This document shows, in pieces, positions 52,015 to 61,399 of a stretch of 64,000 nucleotides of DNA. The notes beneath the pieces were generated by a model, which made no database searches, was not told where the DNA came from, and saw nothing but the letters and a program-made list of their open reading frames with translations. A program made the position numbers and the translations under genes. The DNA is from Clostridia bacterium (lineage in GTDB: Bacteria; Bacillota; Clostridia; Christensenellales; Aristaeellaceae), in the NCBI GenBank assembly GCA_017543905.1, contig JAFYFC010000040.1, positions 50,824 to 114,823 of the forward strand. The letters are read 5' to 3'. Each line of letters begins with the position of its first letter. Positions within the stretch are counted from its first letter, which is position 1.

Positions 52015-53763
52015 TTAAAGTCTGCAGAACTCGTCTATCTGAGACTGCACGTAGGCGAGGCTCTTTTGCCAGAACGCCTTGTCGCTCAGGTCTATACCCA
52101 GCATCTCTCCGTCCTGCTCTATCGTATGCACGCCCGTCAGACGCAGCATCTCCCTGTAATCGTCCATAAAGCCGCTGCCGCGTTCCTTGTACAGGCTGTA
52201 CAGCCCCTGCGCGAACAGGTTTCCGAACGCATACGGGAAATTGTAGAAGCTCGTGCCCGTGGAATAGTAATGGCTTTTGCATATCCACATGCCCGGATTC
52301 AGGAAATCCCCGTCCAGACCGTCGCCGTAGGTTTGCTTCTGGCATTCGAGCATGATACGGTTTAGGTCAGACGCCATCAGGAAGCTGGTGCGGCTTTCTT
52401 CGAATACGCGCGTTTCGAATCTGTAGCGGCAGGTGATATCCACCACGCACTGCGCGGTCTCACGCAGCGTGCTGTCCAGCAGCGCCGCACGTTCCCGGCT
52501 GTCCGCTTGCTTAAGCGCGTACTCTCCCAGATGCAGCTCGTTAAACGTACTGGCGGTTTCCGCGATCGGCATCGTATACGAGCGGTTAAGCGGCAGCTCG
52601 TTCTCCGTGCAGAGGTTGTGATACGCGTGTCCGAGCTCGTGCGCAAGCGTGTCCACCGCGCTGAACGTGCCGTCGTAATTCGTGAGTATACGGCTCTGCT
52701 TCGCGTCGGCTATGCCGGAGCAGAACGCGCCTTCGCTCTTGCCCGCGCGGGGATAGAAATCTATCCAGTCCTCGTCGAACGCGCGCGCCATCATAGCTGC
52801 CATGTCGGGAGCAAGCCCGCCGAAGCAGCTTACGAGATATTCCTTCGCCTCCGCCGGGCTGTAGCTTTTTTCGTTTTTTCCGAGCGGAGCGAACAGGTCG
52901 TACCACGGCAGACCGTTTTTATGCCAGAGCAGCTCTCCCTTTTTGCGGAAGTATCTGCGGAACGCAGGCAGATACTCCTCTATCGCGCCCATCATGGCGT
53001 CCAGCGTGCTTCTCTGCATGCGCGCGTCCTCGAGCGTCTGCTCAAGCGGCGATGCATAACCGCGCTTTAATGCGAGCGTGGTGACCTGGTTTTTGATGTT
53101 GTTGAGCGCAAAGGCCACGCTGTCCTGTATTTTTTCGTACGAGGCGAGCTCGGCTTCATAAGCCGCTTTGCGCAGGGCGGGATCGTCGCTGTATGCAAGA
53201 TTTCTCACCTCTGAAAGCGTGAGCTGTTTTCCAAGGCAGTCCACCCTGAGTGTGGAGGTGAGATACGAGCGCATGTTCGCCCATGCGCTGCCCGCGTTCG
53301 TGTCCATCGCGGCGACGACCGCCTCGGCCTCGTCGGAGAGCAGATGTCTGCAGTCTCTGATCGCTTCGCGTATATAGAATTCGTAAGCCTTTGCCTTATC
53401 GCTTGCGGAAAGCAGCTTTTCCAAATCGCTTATGCCGCCCAGCGCCTTGCGTGCGGCAGCGGCGTCCGCCGCGCCGTCGGAATACAGGCGCATAAGCCTT
53501 GCCTCCTGCGCCATTATGGCGCCGTCGTCGGTATTGACGCTGTGGCTGAGCTCCACGAAGGAAAACAGCCGTTCGAGCTTCTCGGCAAGGCGTTCGGTAT
53601 ATTCGAGCACGCCCTCTGCGAGAGTTACCTCGTCAGTGTCCGCGCGCGCCTCGAGGAACAGGTGCATTTCCCGCTGCAGGCGGGTGTATTCCTCTATGTC
53701 AGCTTCATATGCAGGGTCGTCAAAGCCCTTGTAGAGCAAATCCAGATTCCAGCGGTCGTACAT
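52015..53763 (-). CDS. pepF: Oligoendopeptidase F, M3B family
   Basis: 582 residues from ATG 53763, where AGAAGGAG is just upstream; a further in-frame ATG 87 bp before it lacks a site. The zinc motif HELGH is in DTLAHELGHAYHN and the third ligand Glu in ETASTFNELHLGE. M3B enzymes cut oligopeptides of about 7-23 residues in the cytoplasm. It lies 48 bp upstream of the superoxide reductase gene on the same strand, but has no functional tie to oxygen defence. Confidence 0.93.
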   Translation of the reverse strand: MYDRWNLDLLYKGFDDPAYEADIEEYTRLQREMHLFLEARADTDEVTLAEGVLEYTERLAEKLERLFSFVELSHSVNTDDGAIMAQEARLMRLYSDGAADAAAARKALGGISDLEKLLSASDKAKAYEFYIREAIRDCRHLLSDEAEAVVAAMDTNAGSAWANMRSYLTSTLRVDCLGKQLTLSEVRNLAYSDDPALRKAAYEAELASYEKIQDSVAFALNNIKNQVTTLALKRGYASPLEQTLEDARMQRSTLDAMMGAIEEYLPAFRRYFRKKGELLWHKNGLPWYDLFAPLGKNEKSYSPAEAKEYLVSCFGGLAPDMAAMMARAFDEDWIDFYPRAGKSEGAFCSGIADAKQSRILTNYDGTFSAVDTLAHELGHAYHNLCTENELPLNRSYTMPIAETASTFNELHLGEYALKQADSRERAALLDSTLRETAQCVVDITCRYRFETRVFEESRTSFLMASDLNRIMLECQKQTYGDGLDGDFLNPGMWICKSHYYSTGTSFYNFPYAFGNLFAQGLYSLYKERGSGFMDDYREMLRLTGVHTIEQDGEMLGIDLSDKAFWQKSLAYVQSQIDEFCRL

Positions 53764-53867
53764 AAAAGTCTCCTTCTGTTTGCTGATATTAGTATGCCAC
53801 AAAAGCGAAAATTTATCAAGTGCAAATTTATGACAAGCGTGATTATACAAAATTTAAAGATGCAAAA

Positions 53868-53899
53868 ACCCGGAAGGGCTCAAACGAGCCTTGCCGGGT
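53868..53899 (-). terminator. Terminator of the secreted protein gene at 53940
   Basis: On the minus strand a 14-bp stem (one A-G mismatch, one G-T pair) with a GTTT loop is followed by TTTTTGCA, 40 bp after the stop. Confidence 0.7.
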
Positions 53900-53939
53900 C
53901 TCAGTGCAGTTGTTCTTACTTTTTCCTCTGTATGCGCGT

Positions 53940-54791
53940 TTACCTTTCGAACACGCATTCACGGCAGCTTTCCTCCTCGGCACCGTTCCAAAAAAGCTTG
54001 CCTTCGCTCAGGCCGAAAAAGCCCTCGCCGCCCTCGTAAATCAGATTTACGCCCGGGTGTTCGCTGTCGTCGGAGCCGATTTGCTCCTTGGTGCAGTCGG
54101 TGTAGTAAAGCAGCCCGTCCTCGCCCAGCTTGACTGTCATCGTCCAGCGTACGTATTCAAAAGCTGAATCCGCCCAGTCCACCTCGATGCTCGCTCCCTC
54201 GCTGCCGTTCGCGCTTACCGTAAGATGCGCGCGCTGGGAATAGGAATCCTCGTAAGCGCCTTCGAGCGCGGCATAAAACGCCTCCAGCTCGGCAGTGGTC
54301 GGCACCGTACTCGTCAGATCTTTCATTTCGAGCGCGACGAGGCGGAAGGTTTCCTCGTCCATGTATTCCTCGGGATCGCTCAGCACGAAGCAGTACTGCC
54401 CGTTTATGTCGAACCAGCGCGCCAAACGCAGCCCTTCGCCCGCGGCGAACTGTATTTCGCCCTCAAATTCATCCGCGAACGCGGCTTCGCCGCCTATGTA
54501 AACGCCGGAAATATCCTCGTCCGCAACGGCTGCGCAGCGCATGGTGCATTCGTAGGAATTTATCCTGAAAGAATACTCCGCGATGAGGCTGTCGCCCGTA
54601 TCGATGATGCAGAAGCGTTCGTCCGTTACGCCCATAACCGCGGGATGAACGAGATTGCTGCCCACGAGCGCGTTTATCTCTTCGAGCGAAGCGCATTCAG
54701 TGACCGGGTTGGGCATCCCCACGGTGTTCTCCGCGCTCACGGCGCAGAACGCCAAAGCAAGCATAAGCAGTATGACAAAGGTGTGTTTCAT
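53940..54791 (-). CDS. Secreted protein of unknown function
   Basis: 283 residues. MKHTFVILLMLALAFCAVSA is a signal peptide with a likely signal peptidase I site after AVSA; the Cys at 16 lacks a proper lipobox. The mature part is acidic, has four to six cysteines (two in the C-terminal CRECVF) and no domain that I recognise; alternating strands (FDINGQYCFVLSD, TMTVKLGEDGLLYYTDCT) suggest a beta-rich fold of the kind seen in DUF4367-like proteins. Good GGAGG site. It has its own terminator, and its leader contains a CAGCAGC / GCTGCTG hairpin. Confidence 0.75.
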   Translation of the reverse strand: MKHTFVILLMLALAFCAVSAENTVGMPNPVTECASLEEINALVGSNLVHPAVMGVTDERFCIIDTGDSLIAEYSFRINSYECTMRCAAVADEDISGVYIGGEAAFADEFEGEIQFAAGEGLRLARWFDINGQYCFVLSDPEEYMDEETFRLVALEMKDLTSTVPTTAELEAFYAALEGAYEDSYSQRAHLTVSANGSEGASIEVDWADSAFEYVRWTMTVKLGEDGLLYYTDCTKEQIGSDDSEHPGVNLIYEGGEGFFGLSEGKLFWNGAEEESCRECVFER

Positions 54792-54981
54792 ATCGTTATC
54801 CTCCGTTTTGCAGCAGCATACGACCGCTGCTGTTTTTAATTAATTATACGCAATATAAGACGCAAGCAAGAGCGCTTTGTTCTGTTAAAATTTGATTTAT
54901 AAACTTCAAAGAATCAAAACGATACAAAATGACCGACTCAGCACAGGAACAACTTCACGTGAGAAAGCCCGCAGGGGTGGC

Positions 54982-55003
54982 TTGGAGGGGCGAGCCCCTC
55001 CAA
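54982..55003. repeat. Perfect 10-bp inverted repeat
   Basis: TTGGAGGGGC and GCCCCTCCAA separated by GA. Part of the hairpin-rich intergenic block. Confidence 0.6.
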
Positions 55004-55096
55004 CTTCATTCCGCAGGGCGAGCTTTGCCCGCCCGAGGAGCGATTTTTGCGCAGGGAGCGAAGCGAAGACGACCGGAGCAAATAATCGCTACCTTA

Positions 55097-55142
55097 CGCC
55101 TTTTGCGCCTGGAAAATCCCGCAGGATTTTCAGCAAAAGGCG
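55097..55142. repeat. Nested inverted repeats
   Basis: Outer arms CGCCTTTTGC (55097-55106) / GCAAAAGGCG (55133-55142) and inner arms GAAAATCC (55112-55119) / GGATTTTC (55124-55131) around a 4-nt loop, with a small bulge between. Confidence 0.6.
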
Positions 55143-55215
55143 CAAACCCGCCTCACGACTTGCCGAAAGCCGCACGTTTCATCCAAGAACCTTATTAAGC
55201 TGCAGACAACCAAGC

Positions 55216-55267
55216 CGATCGAAATGAAGCAACGCTTCATTTCGATCGAGAGGCTGCGCAAGCAGCC
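55216..55267. repeat. Two adjacent perfect hairpins after the carB-dapF stop
   Basis: CGATCGAAATGAAGC / GCTTCATTTCGATCG (15-bp arms, 3-nt loop, 55216-55248) and GGCTGC / GCAGCC (6-bp arms, GCAA loop, 55252-55267). On the minus strand they follow the stop of the fused gene by 6 bp and could stabilise or end that mRNA, but the T tract typical of an intrinsic terminator is absent. Confidence 0.6.
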
Positions 55268-55273
55268 GTATAT

Positions 55274-58200
55274 TTAGTATTCGATTTCGCCCTCGAACAC
55301 CATTACGGCGTTGCCGGTCAGTGTAATGCCGCCGTCCGCATCTATATCCACTGTCAGATCGCCGCCGGGCAATTTTACGGTTATGCCCCTTCCCGCGTCG
55401 CAGCGGCCGGTCCTGACCGCCGCCGCGGCTGCCGCGCACGCGCCGGTGCCGCAGGCGAGCGTTTCGCCGCTGCCGCGCTCCCACACGCGCAGGCGCAGCG
55501 TGCTCCTGTTTATGACGCGCACCCATTCCGTGTTGACGCGCTCCGGAAAAATCGACGCGTATTCGTGCTTGGGGCCGATCTCCGCGAGATTCAGCGCGTC
55601 TATACCGTCGCAGAATATCACCGCATGCGGATTGCCCACATTCACGCAGGTGATGCGCTCGTCCACGTTCATGACGGAAACAGGCTCGTCCACCATGCAG
55701 GGCTTGTCGAATATTACCGGTATCTGTGCGCACTCAAAACTCGCCTTGCCCATGTCGCAGGAAACCGTATTTACCTTGCCGTCCTTCAGATACACCTGCA
55801 GACGGTGCACGCCCGACGCGGTCTCTATGTTTATAACGCGCGAGCGCACGTAGCCCTTGTCGTAGACGTATTTCGCGACGCAGCGTATATTGTTTCCGGC
55901 CATAGTGCCTTCGCTGCCGTCGCGGTTGAACATGCGCATGCGCACGTCCGCCTTGTTGGACTTTTCAAGCAGCACTATGCCGTCGCCGCCTATGCCGTAA
56001 TGCATGCGGCACAGCTCCACGCACAGAGATTCCGGGCAGGTGACGGTGCCGTCGAAGTTTTCGATGAAAATGCAGTCGTTGCCGCAGGACTGCATCTTTG
56101 CAAAATGCAGCTTCTGCCGCCACGCGCGCATGTTGTTTATGTCCACAAGCTCGGTATTTCCCGCGTTAAAGCGGCTTTCGATTATATCCGCCAGCGCGTT
56201 TGCGGTGTCGAGCGACGTAAGGCAGGGTACGCCGAGGAGCATCGCTTTTCTGTGCAGCACGGTGTAATCCCCTATCGTAGCGTCCTTGACCGCGCCCGTG
56301 TATACGATGTAACTAAGCCTTCCGCCGGACATAAGGCCGGTTATCTCGTCGCTTTCGCCCGCATTCGCGACGGCGGTTACGTCTATATCCAGCGTACGTA
56401 TCGCGTTCGCTGTGCCGGTCGTGGCGTAGAGCGTCATGCCGAGATCGTGGAAGCGCTTGGCGAGAGAGATTATCTCCTGATAGTCGCTCTCTTCGACGCT
56501 CAGCAAAACGCCGGGCGCGCGCCTGTCACGCGGCGAGGGTACTGAAAAGCCCGCCGCGGTAAGCCCCTTGAACATAGCCTCCGCTAACGTGCGACCTATG
56601 CCCAGCACCTCGCCCGTGGACTTCATCTCCGGCCCCAGAATGGAGTTTGCGTCGTTCAGCTTTTCGAAGGAGAAAACCGGCACCTTTACCGCGTAGTACG
56701 GCGGCGTACGGTAAAGCCCCGTGCCGAGCCCCAGATCCCTGAGCTTCGCGCCCAGCATGATGCGCGAGGCCATGTCTACCATAGGCACGTTCGTGACTTT
56801 GCTGATGTACGGCACCGTGCGTGACGCGCGGGGATTTACCTCGATCACGTACAGCTCGTCCTCGTATATCAGGTACTGAATATTTACGAGCCCCTTCGTG
56901 CCCAGCGCCAGCGCCAGCTTCTCGCTGGCCGCTACGATGCGGCTCAGGAACTTGTCGTTCAGGTTGTAGGGCGGATAGACGGCTATCGAGTCTCCGCTGT
57001 GTACGCCGGCGCGCTCGATGTGCTCCATGATGCCCGGTATCAGCACGTCGTCACCGTCTGAGATCGCGTCCACCTCAAGCTCTATGCCGGGCATGTATTT
57101 GTCGATCAGCACCGGATTTTCTATGCCGCCCGCGAGTATGCCGCGCATATATTTTTCAGTCTGCTCGGGCGTTTTGGATATGGTCATGTTCTGCCCGCCG
57201 ATCACGTAAGAGGGTCTGAGCAGCACGGGATAGCCCAATTCGGAAGCCGCGTCGAGCGCTTCCTGAAGCGTGTTTACGCCGCGCCCTTTCGGACGGGAGA
57301 TGCCGAAGCTCTCAAGCAGCGCGTCGAAGCGCGCTCTGTCCTCAGCGATATCGATGCTGTCGGCGGACGTGCCGAGTATCCGTATGCCCTGACGGTCGAG
57401 GTACTGCGTGAGCTTTATGGCGGTCTGCCCGCCGAAGGCGACTACCACGCCGACGGGCTGCTCGACCTTGATTATATTCATTACGTCCTCGCGGCAGAGC
57501 GGCTCGAAATACAGCCGGTCGGCGGTATCGTAGTCGGTTGAGACGGTCTCCGGATTGTTGTTTATGATTACGACGTCGTAACCCATTTCCCTGAGCGTCC
57601 AGACGCAGTGCACCGAGCTGTAGTCGAACTCAATGCCCTGTCCTATGCGGATAGGCCCTGAGCCTAAAACGATGACGACGGGCTTGCCGCTGCGCCTGAA
57701 TTCGCGCGCTTCGCATTCCTCGTCGTAGCCCGAATAGAAATACGGCGTTTCCGCGTCGAATTCCGCGCCGCAGGTATCGACCATTTTATAGCTCATATCG
57801 AGCCCGGGCAGCACCTGCGCGCCGCTTATCCGGGATATCGCCTCGTCGGTATAGCCCAAACGCTTCGCCTTTATATAGGTTTCTTTGTCGGGCGCTCCTT
57901 CGGCCAGACGCTTTTCAAACTCGGCCATGCCTCTGAGCTTATACAAAAACCATTTGTCTATTTTTGTAATATCGTATATCTCGTCCACGCTGACGCCCTG
58001 CTTGAGCGCCTCGAACACCGTGAATATGCGTCTGTCGTTCTGCTGGCGCAGTCTCTCGCTAACCGGCGCGTCGCTGAGCGGCGGAGCGTTCAGGGTATCA
58101 AGCGATATCTCCGCGCCGCGCACCGCCTTCATGAGCGCCATCTCGAAGCTGCTTGCTATGGACATGACCTCGCCGGTCGCTTTCATCTGCGTGCCGAGGC

Positions 58201-59311
58201 TGCGGCTCGAGCCCGCGAACTTGTCGAACGGCCATTTGGGAAGCTTGACCACTACGTAATCCACCGTCGGCTCGAAGCAGGCGCAGGTCTTGCCGGTAAT
58301 GTCGTTTTTGATTTCGTCCAGCGTGTAGCCTAACGCTATGCGTGTGCTTATTTTTGCGATGGGATAACCCGTCGCCTTGCTCGCCAGCGCCGAGGAGCGG
58401 GATACTCTGGGATTTACCTCTATCACCGCGTATTCGAAGCTGTCCGGATCAAGCGCGAACTGGCAGTTGCAGCCGCCCACGATGCCTATCTCCGAAACGA
58501 TGTCCAGTGACGCGGTCCTGAGCATTTTGTATTCCTTGTCCGAAAGCGTGAGCGCAGGCGCGACGACTATGCTGTCGCCCGTATGGATCCCGACCGGATC
58601 GACGTTTTCCATCGAGCACACCGCGATAACATTGCCTGCCGCGTCGCGCATCGTCTCGAACTCGATTTCCTTCCAGCCGGACACGCACTTTTCGACCAGT
58701 ATCTGCGTTATGGGCGACATATCGAGGCCGGTTCTGGCTATGAGCCTGAGCTCCTCCGCGTTCTGAGCTATGCCGCCGCCCGTGCCGCCTAGCGTATAAG
58801 CGGGGCGCACTATGACCGGGTAACCGATGGTATCCGCTATTCTCAGAGCGGAGTCCACGTCGTTGGCCGTATCGGACGGGATTATGGGCTGTCCGAGCTT
58901 TTGGAGCGTTTCGCGGAACAGCTCCCTGTCCTCAGCCTTCTGGATAGCGTCAATGCCGCTGCCGAGCAGCCGCACGCCGTATTTATCCAGCGTGCCGTCG
59001 CGGCTCAGCTGCATGGCGAGCGTAAGCCCCGTCTGGCCGCCGAGCCCCGCAAGCAGCCCATCCGGGTGTTCCTTTTCTATAATGCGCGCAAGCGTCTGCG
59101 CAGTCAGCGGTTCAAGGTAGATCGCGTCCGCAAGATGCTTGTCCGTCATGATCGTGGCGGGATTTGAATTTACCAGAACAGTCGTTATGCCCTCCTGCCT
59201 CAGCACCCGGCAGGCCTGTGCGCCCGCGTAGTCGAACTCCGCCGCCTGACCGATGACGATGGGACCGGAGCCGATCACCAGCACTTTTTGTATGCTTTTA
59301 TCCTTAGGCAT
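55274..59311 (-). CDS. carB: Carbamoyl-phosphate synthase large subunit fused to a DapF-type epimerase
   Basis: 1345 residues. Residues 1 to about 1067 are a complete CarB: two ATP-grasp halves (IVIGQAAEFDYAGAQACRVL, VIVLGSGPIRIGQGIEFDYS) and the C-terminal regulatory MGS domain (about 930-1060). CarB makes carbamoyl phosphate with CarA. From about 1068 a 278-residue DapF domain follows without a break (FAKMQSCGNDCIFIENF). DapF interconverts LL- and meso-diaminopimelate with two cysteines. The second is present (ERGSGETLACGTGACA, Cys at 1287) but the first is replaced: TMAGNNIRC has Ala1138 where the family has Cys in CGNG. The domain may therefore be inactive, altered or regulatory. Good GGGAGG site; overlaps carA by 8 bp; last gene of the arginine operon. 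Confidence 0.93.
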   Translation of the reverse strand: MPKDKSIQKVLVIGSGPIVIGQAAEFDYAGAQACRVLRQEGITTVLVNSNPATIMTDKHLADAIYLEPLTAQTLARIIEKEHPDGLLAGLGGQTGLTLAMQLSRDGTLDKYGVRLLGSGIDAIQKAEDRELFRETLQKLGQPIIPSDTANDVDSALRIADTIGYPVIVRPAYTLGGTGGGIAQNAEELRLIARTGLDMSPITQILVEKCVSGWKEIEFETMRDAAGNVIAVCSMENVDPVGIHTGDSIVVAPALTLSDKEYKMLRTASLDIVSEIGIVGGCNCQFALDPDSFEYAVIEVNPRVSRSSALASKATGYPIAKISTRIALGYTLDEIKNDITGKTCACFEPTVDYVVVKLPKWPFDKFAGSSRSLGTQMKATGEVMSIASSFEMALMKAVRGAEISLDTLNAPPLSDAPVSERLRQQNDRRIFTVFEALKQGVSVDEIYDITKIDKWFLYKLRGMAEFEKRLAEGAPDKETYIKAKRLGYTDEAISRISGAQVLPGLDMSYKMVDTCGAEFDAETPYFYSGYDEECEAREFRRSGKPVVIVLGSGPIRIGQGIEFDYSSVHCVWTLREMGYDVVIINNNPETVSTDYDTADRLYFEPLCREDVMNIIKVEQPVGVVVAFGGQTAIKLTQYLDRQGIRILGTSADSIDIAEDRARFDALLESFGISRPKGRGVNTLQEALDAASELGYPVLLRPSYVIGGQNMTISKTPEQTEKYMRGILAGGIENPVLIDKYMPGIELEVDAISDGDDVLIPGIMEHIERAGVHSGDSIAVYPPYNLNDKFLSRIVAASEKLALALGTKGLVNIQYLIYEDELYVIEVNPRASRTVPYISKVTNVPMVDMASRIMLGAKLRDLGLGTGLYRTPPYYAVKVPVFSFEKLNDANSILGPEMKSTGEVLGIGRTLAEAMFKGLTAAGFSVPSPRDRRAPGVLLSVEESDYQEIISLAKRFHDLGMTLYATTGTANAIRTLDIDVTAVANAGESDEITGLMSGGRLSYIVYTGAVKDATIGDYTVLHRKAMLLGVPCLTSLDTANALADIIESRFNAGNTELVDINNMRAWRQKLHFAKMQSCGNDCIFIENFDGTVTCPESLCVELCRMHYGIGGDGIVLLEKSNKADVRMRMFNRDGSEGTMAGNNIRCVAKYVYDKGYVRSRVINIETASGVHRLQVYLKDGKVNTVSCDMGKASFECAQIPVIFDKPCMVDEPVSVMNVDERITCVNVGNPHAVIFCDGIDALNLAEIGPKHEYASIFPERVNTEWVRVINRSTLRLRVWERGSGETLACGTGACAAAAAAVRTGRCDAGRGITVKLPGGDLTVDIDADGGITLTGNAVMVFEGEIEY

Positions 59312-60380
59312 CGCCCTTTCCTCCCATCATACGCACGAAACGCTCGAACAGAAATTCGGTATCACGCGGCCCCGAGCAGGCCTCCGGATGGAACTGCACC
59401 GTAAAGCAGCGTTTGTCCGGATAATCAAGCCCCTCGCAGGTAAGATCGTTGGCGTTTATATAGCTGAGCACCGCTTTGCCGCGCATGCTTTCGCTGACCA
59501 CGGCGTAGCCGTGATTCTGACTGCTTATGAAGCAGCGCCCGTCGCTCAGGCGCTTAACGGGCTGATTGCCGCCGCGGTGTCCGTATTTGAGCTTTTGCGT
59601 CTGCCCGCCCATCGCCAGCGCGGTCAGCTGATGTCCAAGGCAGATGCCGAATATCGGCAGCTTGCCTATCAGCTTTCTGAGCTCCTCGATACACTCAGTG
59701 TTTTCGGCGGGGTCTCCGGGACCGTTCGAAAGCATAACCCCGTCCGGCTGCATCGCAAGTATCGTTTCGGCCTTCGTGTCGTATGGCACTGCCGTTACGC
59801 GGCAGCCCCGCGCGCAGAGGCTGCGTATTATATTTCTTTTCGCGCCGTAGTCTATAAGACAAATATGAAAACGCTCTTCGCCCTCGGCGGAGTATTCGTT
59901 CACCGTCGCACGGCTGACAAGCTTTACCGCGCCCTTGACTGAATAGCTCCTGACGGCCTCAAGATCAGAAGGCGGCTCAGAGCAGATGATCGCGTTCATT
60001 ACGCCCTGTTCGCGAATGATGCGGGTGATGCACCTCGTATCGACCCCAGCGATCCCGGGAATATGCTTTTTTATAAGCAGTTCGTTTAGCGCGTACATGC
60101 TGCGGAAGTTGGACGGCTCGTCGCAGATCTCTCTCACCACGTAGCCGCTGCAGGCGCTTTCGCCCTCGAAATCCTGCTCTATCACGCCGTAATTGCCGAT
60201 GAGCGGAAAGGTCTGCATTATGATCTGTCCGGCGTAGCTGGGATCGGTGAGCGTCTCAAGGTAGCCGACCATTCCGGTCGTGAACACGAGCTCGCCTATG
60301 CTGTCGCCCTTGTAACCTATCCGCTGCCCCTCGAATATCCTGCCGTTTGAGAGTACGAGATATGCCTTTTCCATATTCAT
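59304..60380 (-). CDS. carA: Carbamoyl-phosphate synthase small subunit
   Basis: 358 residues. It hydrolyses glutamine and channels ammonia to CarB. N-terminal CarA domain (LVFTTGMVGYLETLTDPSYA) and C-terminal class I amidotransferase domain with the catalytic Cys in FGICLGHQ and His/Glu in FHPEA. Its start overlaps argF (ATGA) and its stop lies within the carB start, so stoichiometric expression with CarB is likely. The operon context points to arginine synthesis, but the same enzyme may also feed pyrimidines. Confidence 0.95.
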   Translation of the reverse strand: MNMEKAYLVLSNGRIFEGQRIGYKGDSIGELVFTTGMVGYLETLTDPSYAGQIIMQTFPLIGNYGVIEQDFEGESACSGYVVREICDEPSNFRSMYALNELLIKKHIPGIAGVDTRCITRIIREQGVMNAIICSEPPSDLEAVRSYSVKGAVKLVSRATVNEYSAEGEERFHICLIDYGAKRNIIRSLCARGCRVTAVPYDTKAETILAMQPDGVMLSNGPGDPAENTECIEELRKLIGKLPIFGICLGHQLTALAMGGQTQKLKYGHRGGNQPVKRLSDGRCFISSQNHGYAVVSESMRGKAVLSYINANDLTCEGLDYPDKRCFTVQFHPEACSGPRDTEFLFERFVRMMGGKGDA

Positions 60381-61399
60381 GCTTCCTGTATGTTTAATGC
60401 GCCTTCGGGAAATCCCATCGTGGCGGCCATCACTGCTTTGATCGTGTGCATGCGGTTTTCAGCCTCGTCGAATACGATAGACTGTTCGCTCTCGAACACC
60501 TCGTCGGTCACCTCCATGCAGGTAAGACCGAACTTTTTGTAAATCTCCTGTCCGATTCCGGTATTCAGGTCGTGGAACGACGGCAGACAGTGCATGAAGC
60601 GGCACTGCGGCCCCGCAAGCGCCATGACCTCCCGCGTCACCTGATAAGGCTTAAGGTCTTTAATGCGCTTTTCCCAAACGCTCTCGTCCTCGCCCATCGA
60701 CACCCATACGTCCGTGTAGATCACGTCCGCGCCCTTCACCGCGCTTTGGGTATCCTCGTGGAAGCTTATCTGAGAGGCGGTTTCAGAGGCGAGCCCGCGG
60801 CATTTTTCGCTCAGCTCACGCGGCGGGAAATACGCCTTCGGCGCGGCCACTTTGAAGTTCACGCCAAGCTTTGCGCAGCCTATCATAAGCGAGGCGGCCA
60901 TATTGTAGCGGGCATCGCCCATGAACACCAGCGTCCTGCCTTTAAGAGACCCGAAATGCTCTCTCATCGTAAGCATATCCGCCAGCACCTGCGTGGGATG
61001 GTACTCGTTCGTCAGTCCGTTCCATACGGGCACTTCGGAGTACCTGGCGAGCGCTTCCACGCGCTCCTGCCCAAAGCCCCTGTATTCTATCGCGTCGTAC
61101 ATGCGCCCCAGCACGCGCGCTGTGTCGGCGACGGATTCCTTTTTGCCGAGCTGCGAGGACACCGGATCAAGGTATGTCGTATACATGCCGAGATCGGCTG
61201 CCGCCACCTCGAAGGAGCAGCGCGTGCGCGTGGAGGTTTTTTCGAATATCAGCGCCGCGTTTTTGCCCTCGCACAGACGGTGCGCTGTGCCTTGACGCTT
61301 TTTTTGTTTAAGCAAAGCTGCCAGCTCGAGCAGGTATTCGATTTCTTCCGTGCTGAAATCCAGCAGCGTAAGAAAGCTTCTGCCCTTAAGGTTTGTCAT
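60377..61399 (-). CDS. argF: Ornithine carbamoyltransferase
   Basis: 340 residues. It makes citrulline from ornithine and carbamoyl phosphate. Carbamoyl phosphate motif STRTRCSFEVAA, FMGDARYNMAASLMIG, and the ornithine-site FMHCLPSFHD are clear; the Cys of HCLP is the OTC signature that separates it from aspartate carbamoyltransferase. Overlaps argB by 4 bp and carA by 4 bp. Confidence 0.95.
   Translation of the reverse strand: MTNLKGRSFLTLLDFSTEEIEYLLELAALLKQKKRQGTAHRLCEGKNAALIFEKTSTRTRCSFEVAAADLGMYTTYLDPVSSQLGKKESVADTARVLGRMYDAIEYRGFGQERVEALARYSEVPVWNGLTNEYHPTQVLADMLTMREHFGSLKGRTLVFMGDARYNMAASLMIGCAKLGVNFKVAAPKAYFPPRELSEKCRGLASETASQISFHEDTQSAVKGADVIYTDVWVSMGEDESVWEKRIKDLKPYQVTREVMALAGPQCRFMHCLPSFHDLNTGIGQEIYKKFGLTCMEVTDEVFESEQSIVFDEAENRMHTIKAVMAATMGFPEGALNIQEA

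Larger units (their letters stand above)
54792..55273. other. Non-coding region with several palindromic hairpins
   Basis: This 482-bp stretch has no convincing gene. Next to 54791 it contains the leader of the secreted protein (TATAAT on the minus strand at about 54849-54854) and, from 54960 onwards, a dense set of inverted repeats listed separately. Short open frames in it have no ribosome site or recognisable product. Confidence 0.6.

Noticed and set aside
54892..55227. Open frame of 111 codons in the hairpin-rich intergenic region
   Set aside because: No ribosome site, runs through several palindromes, and has a low-complexity Arg/Ser-rich product.
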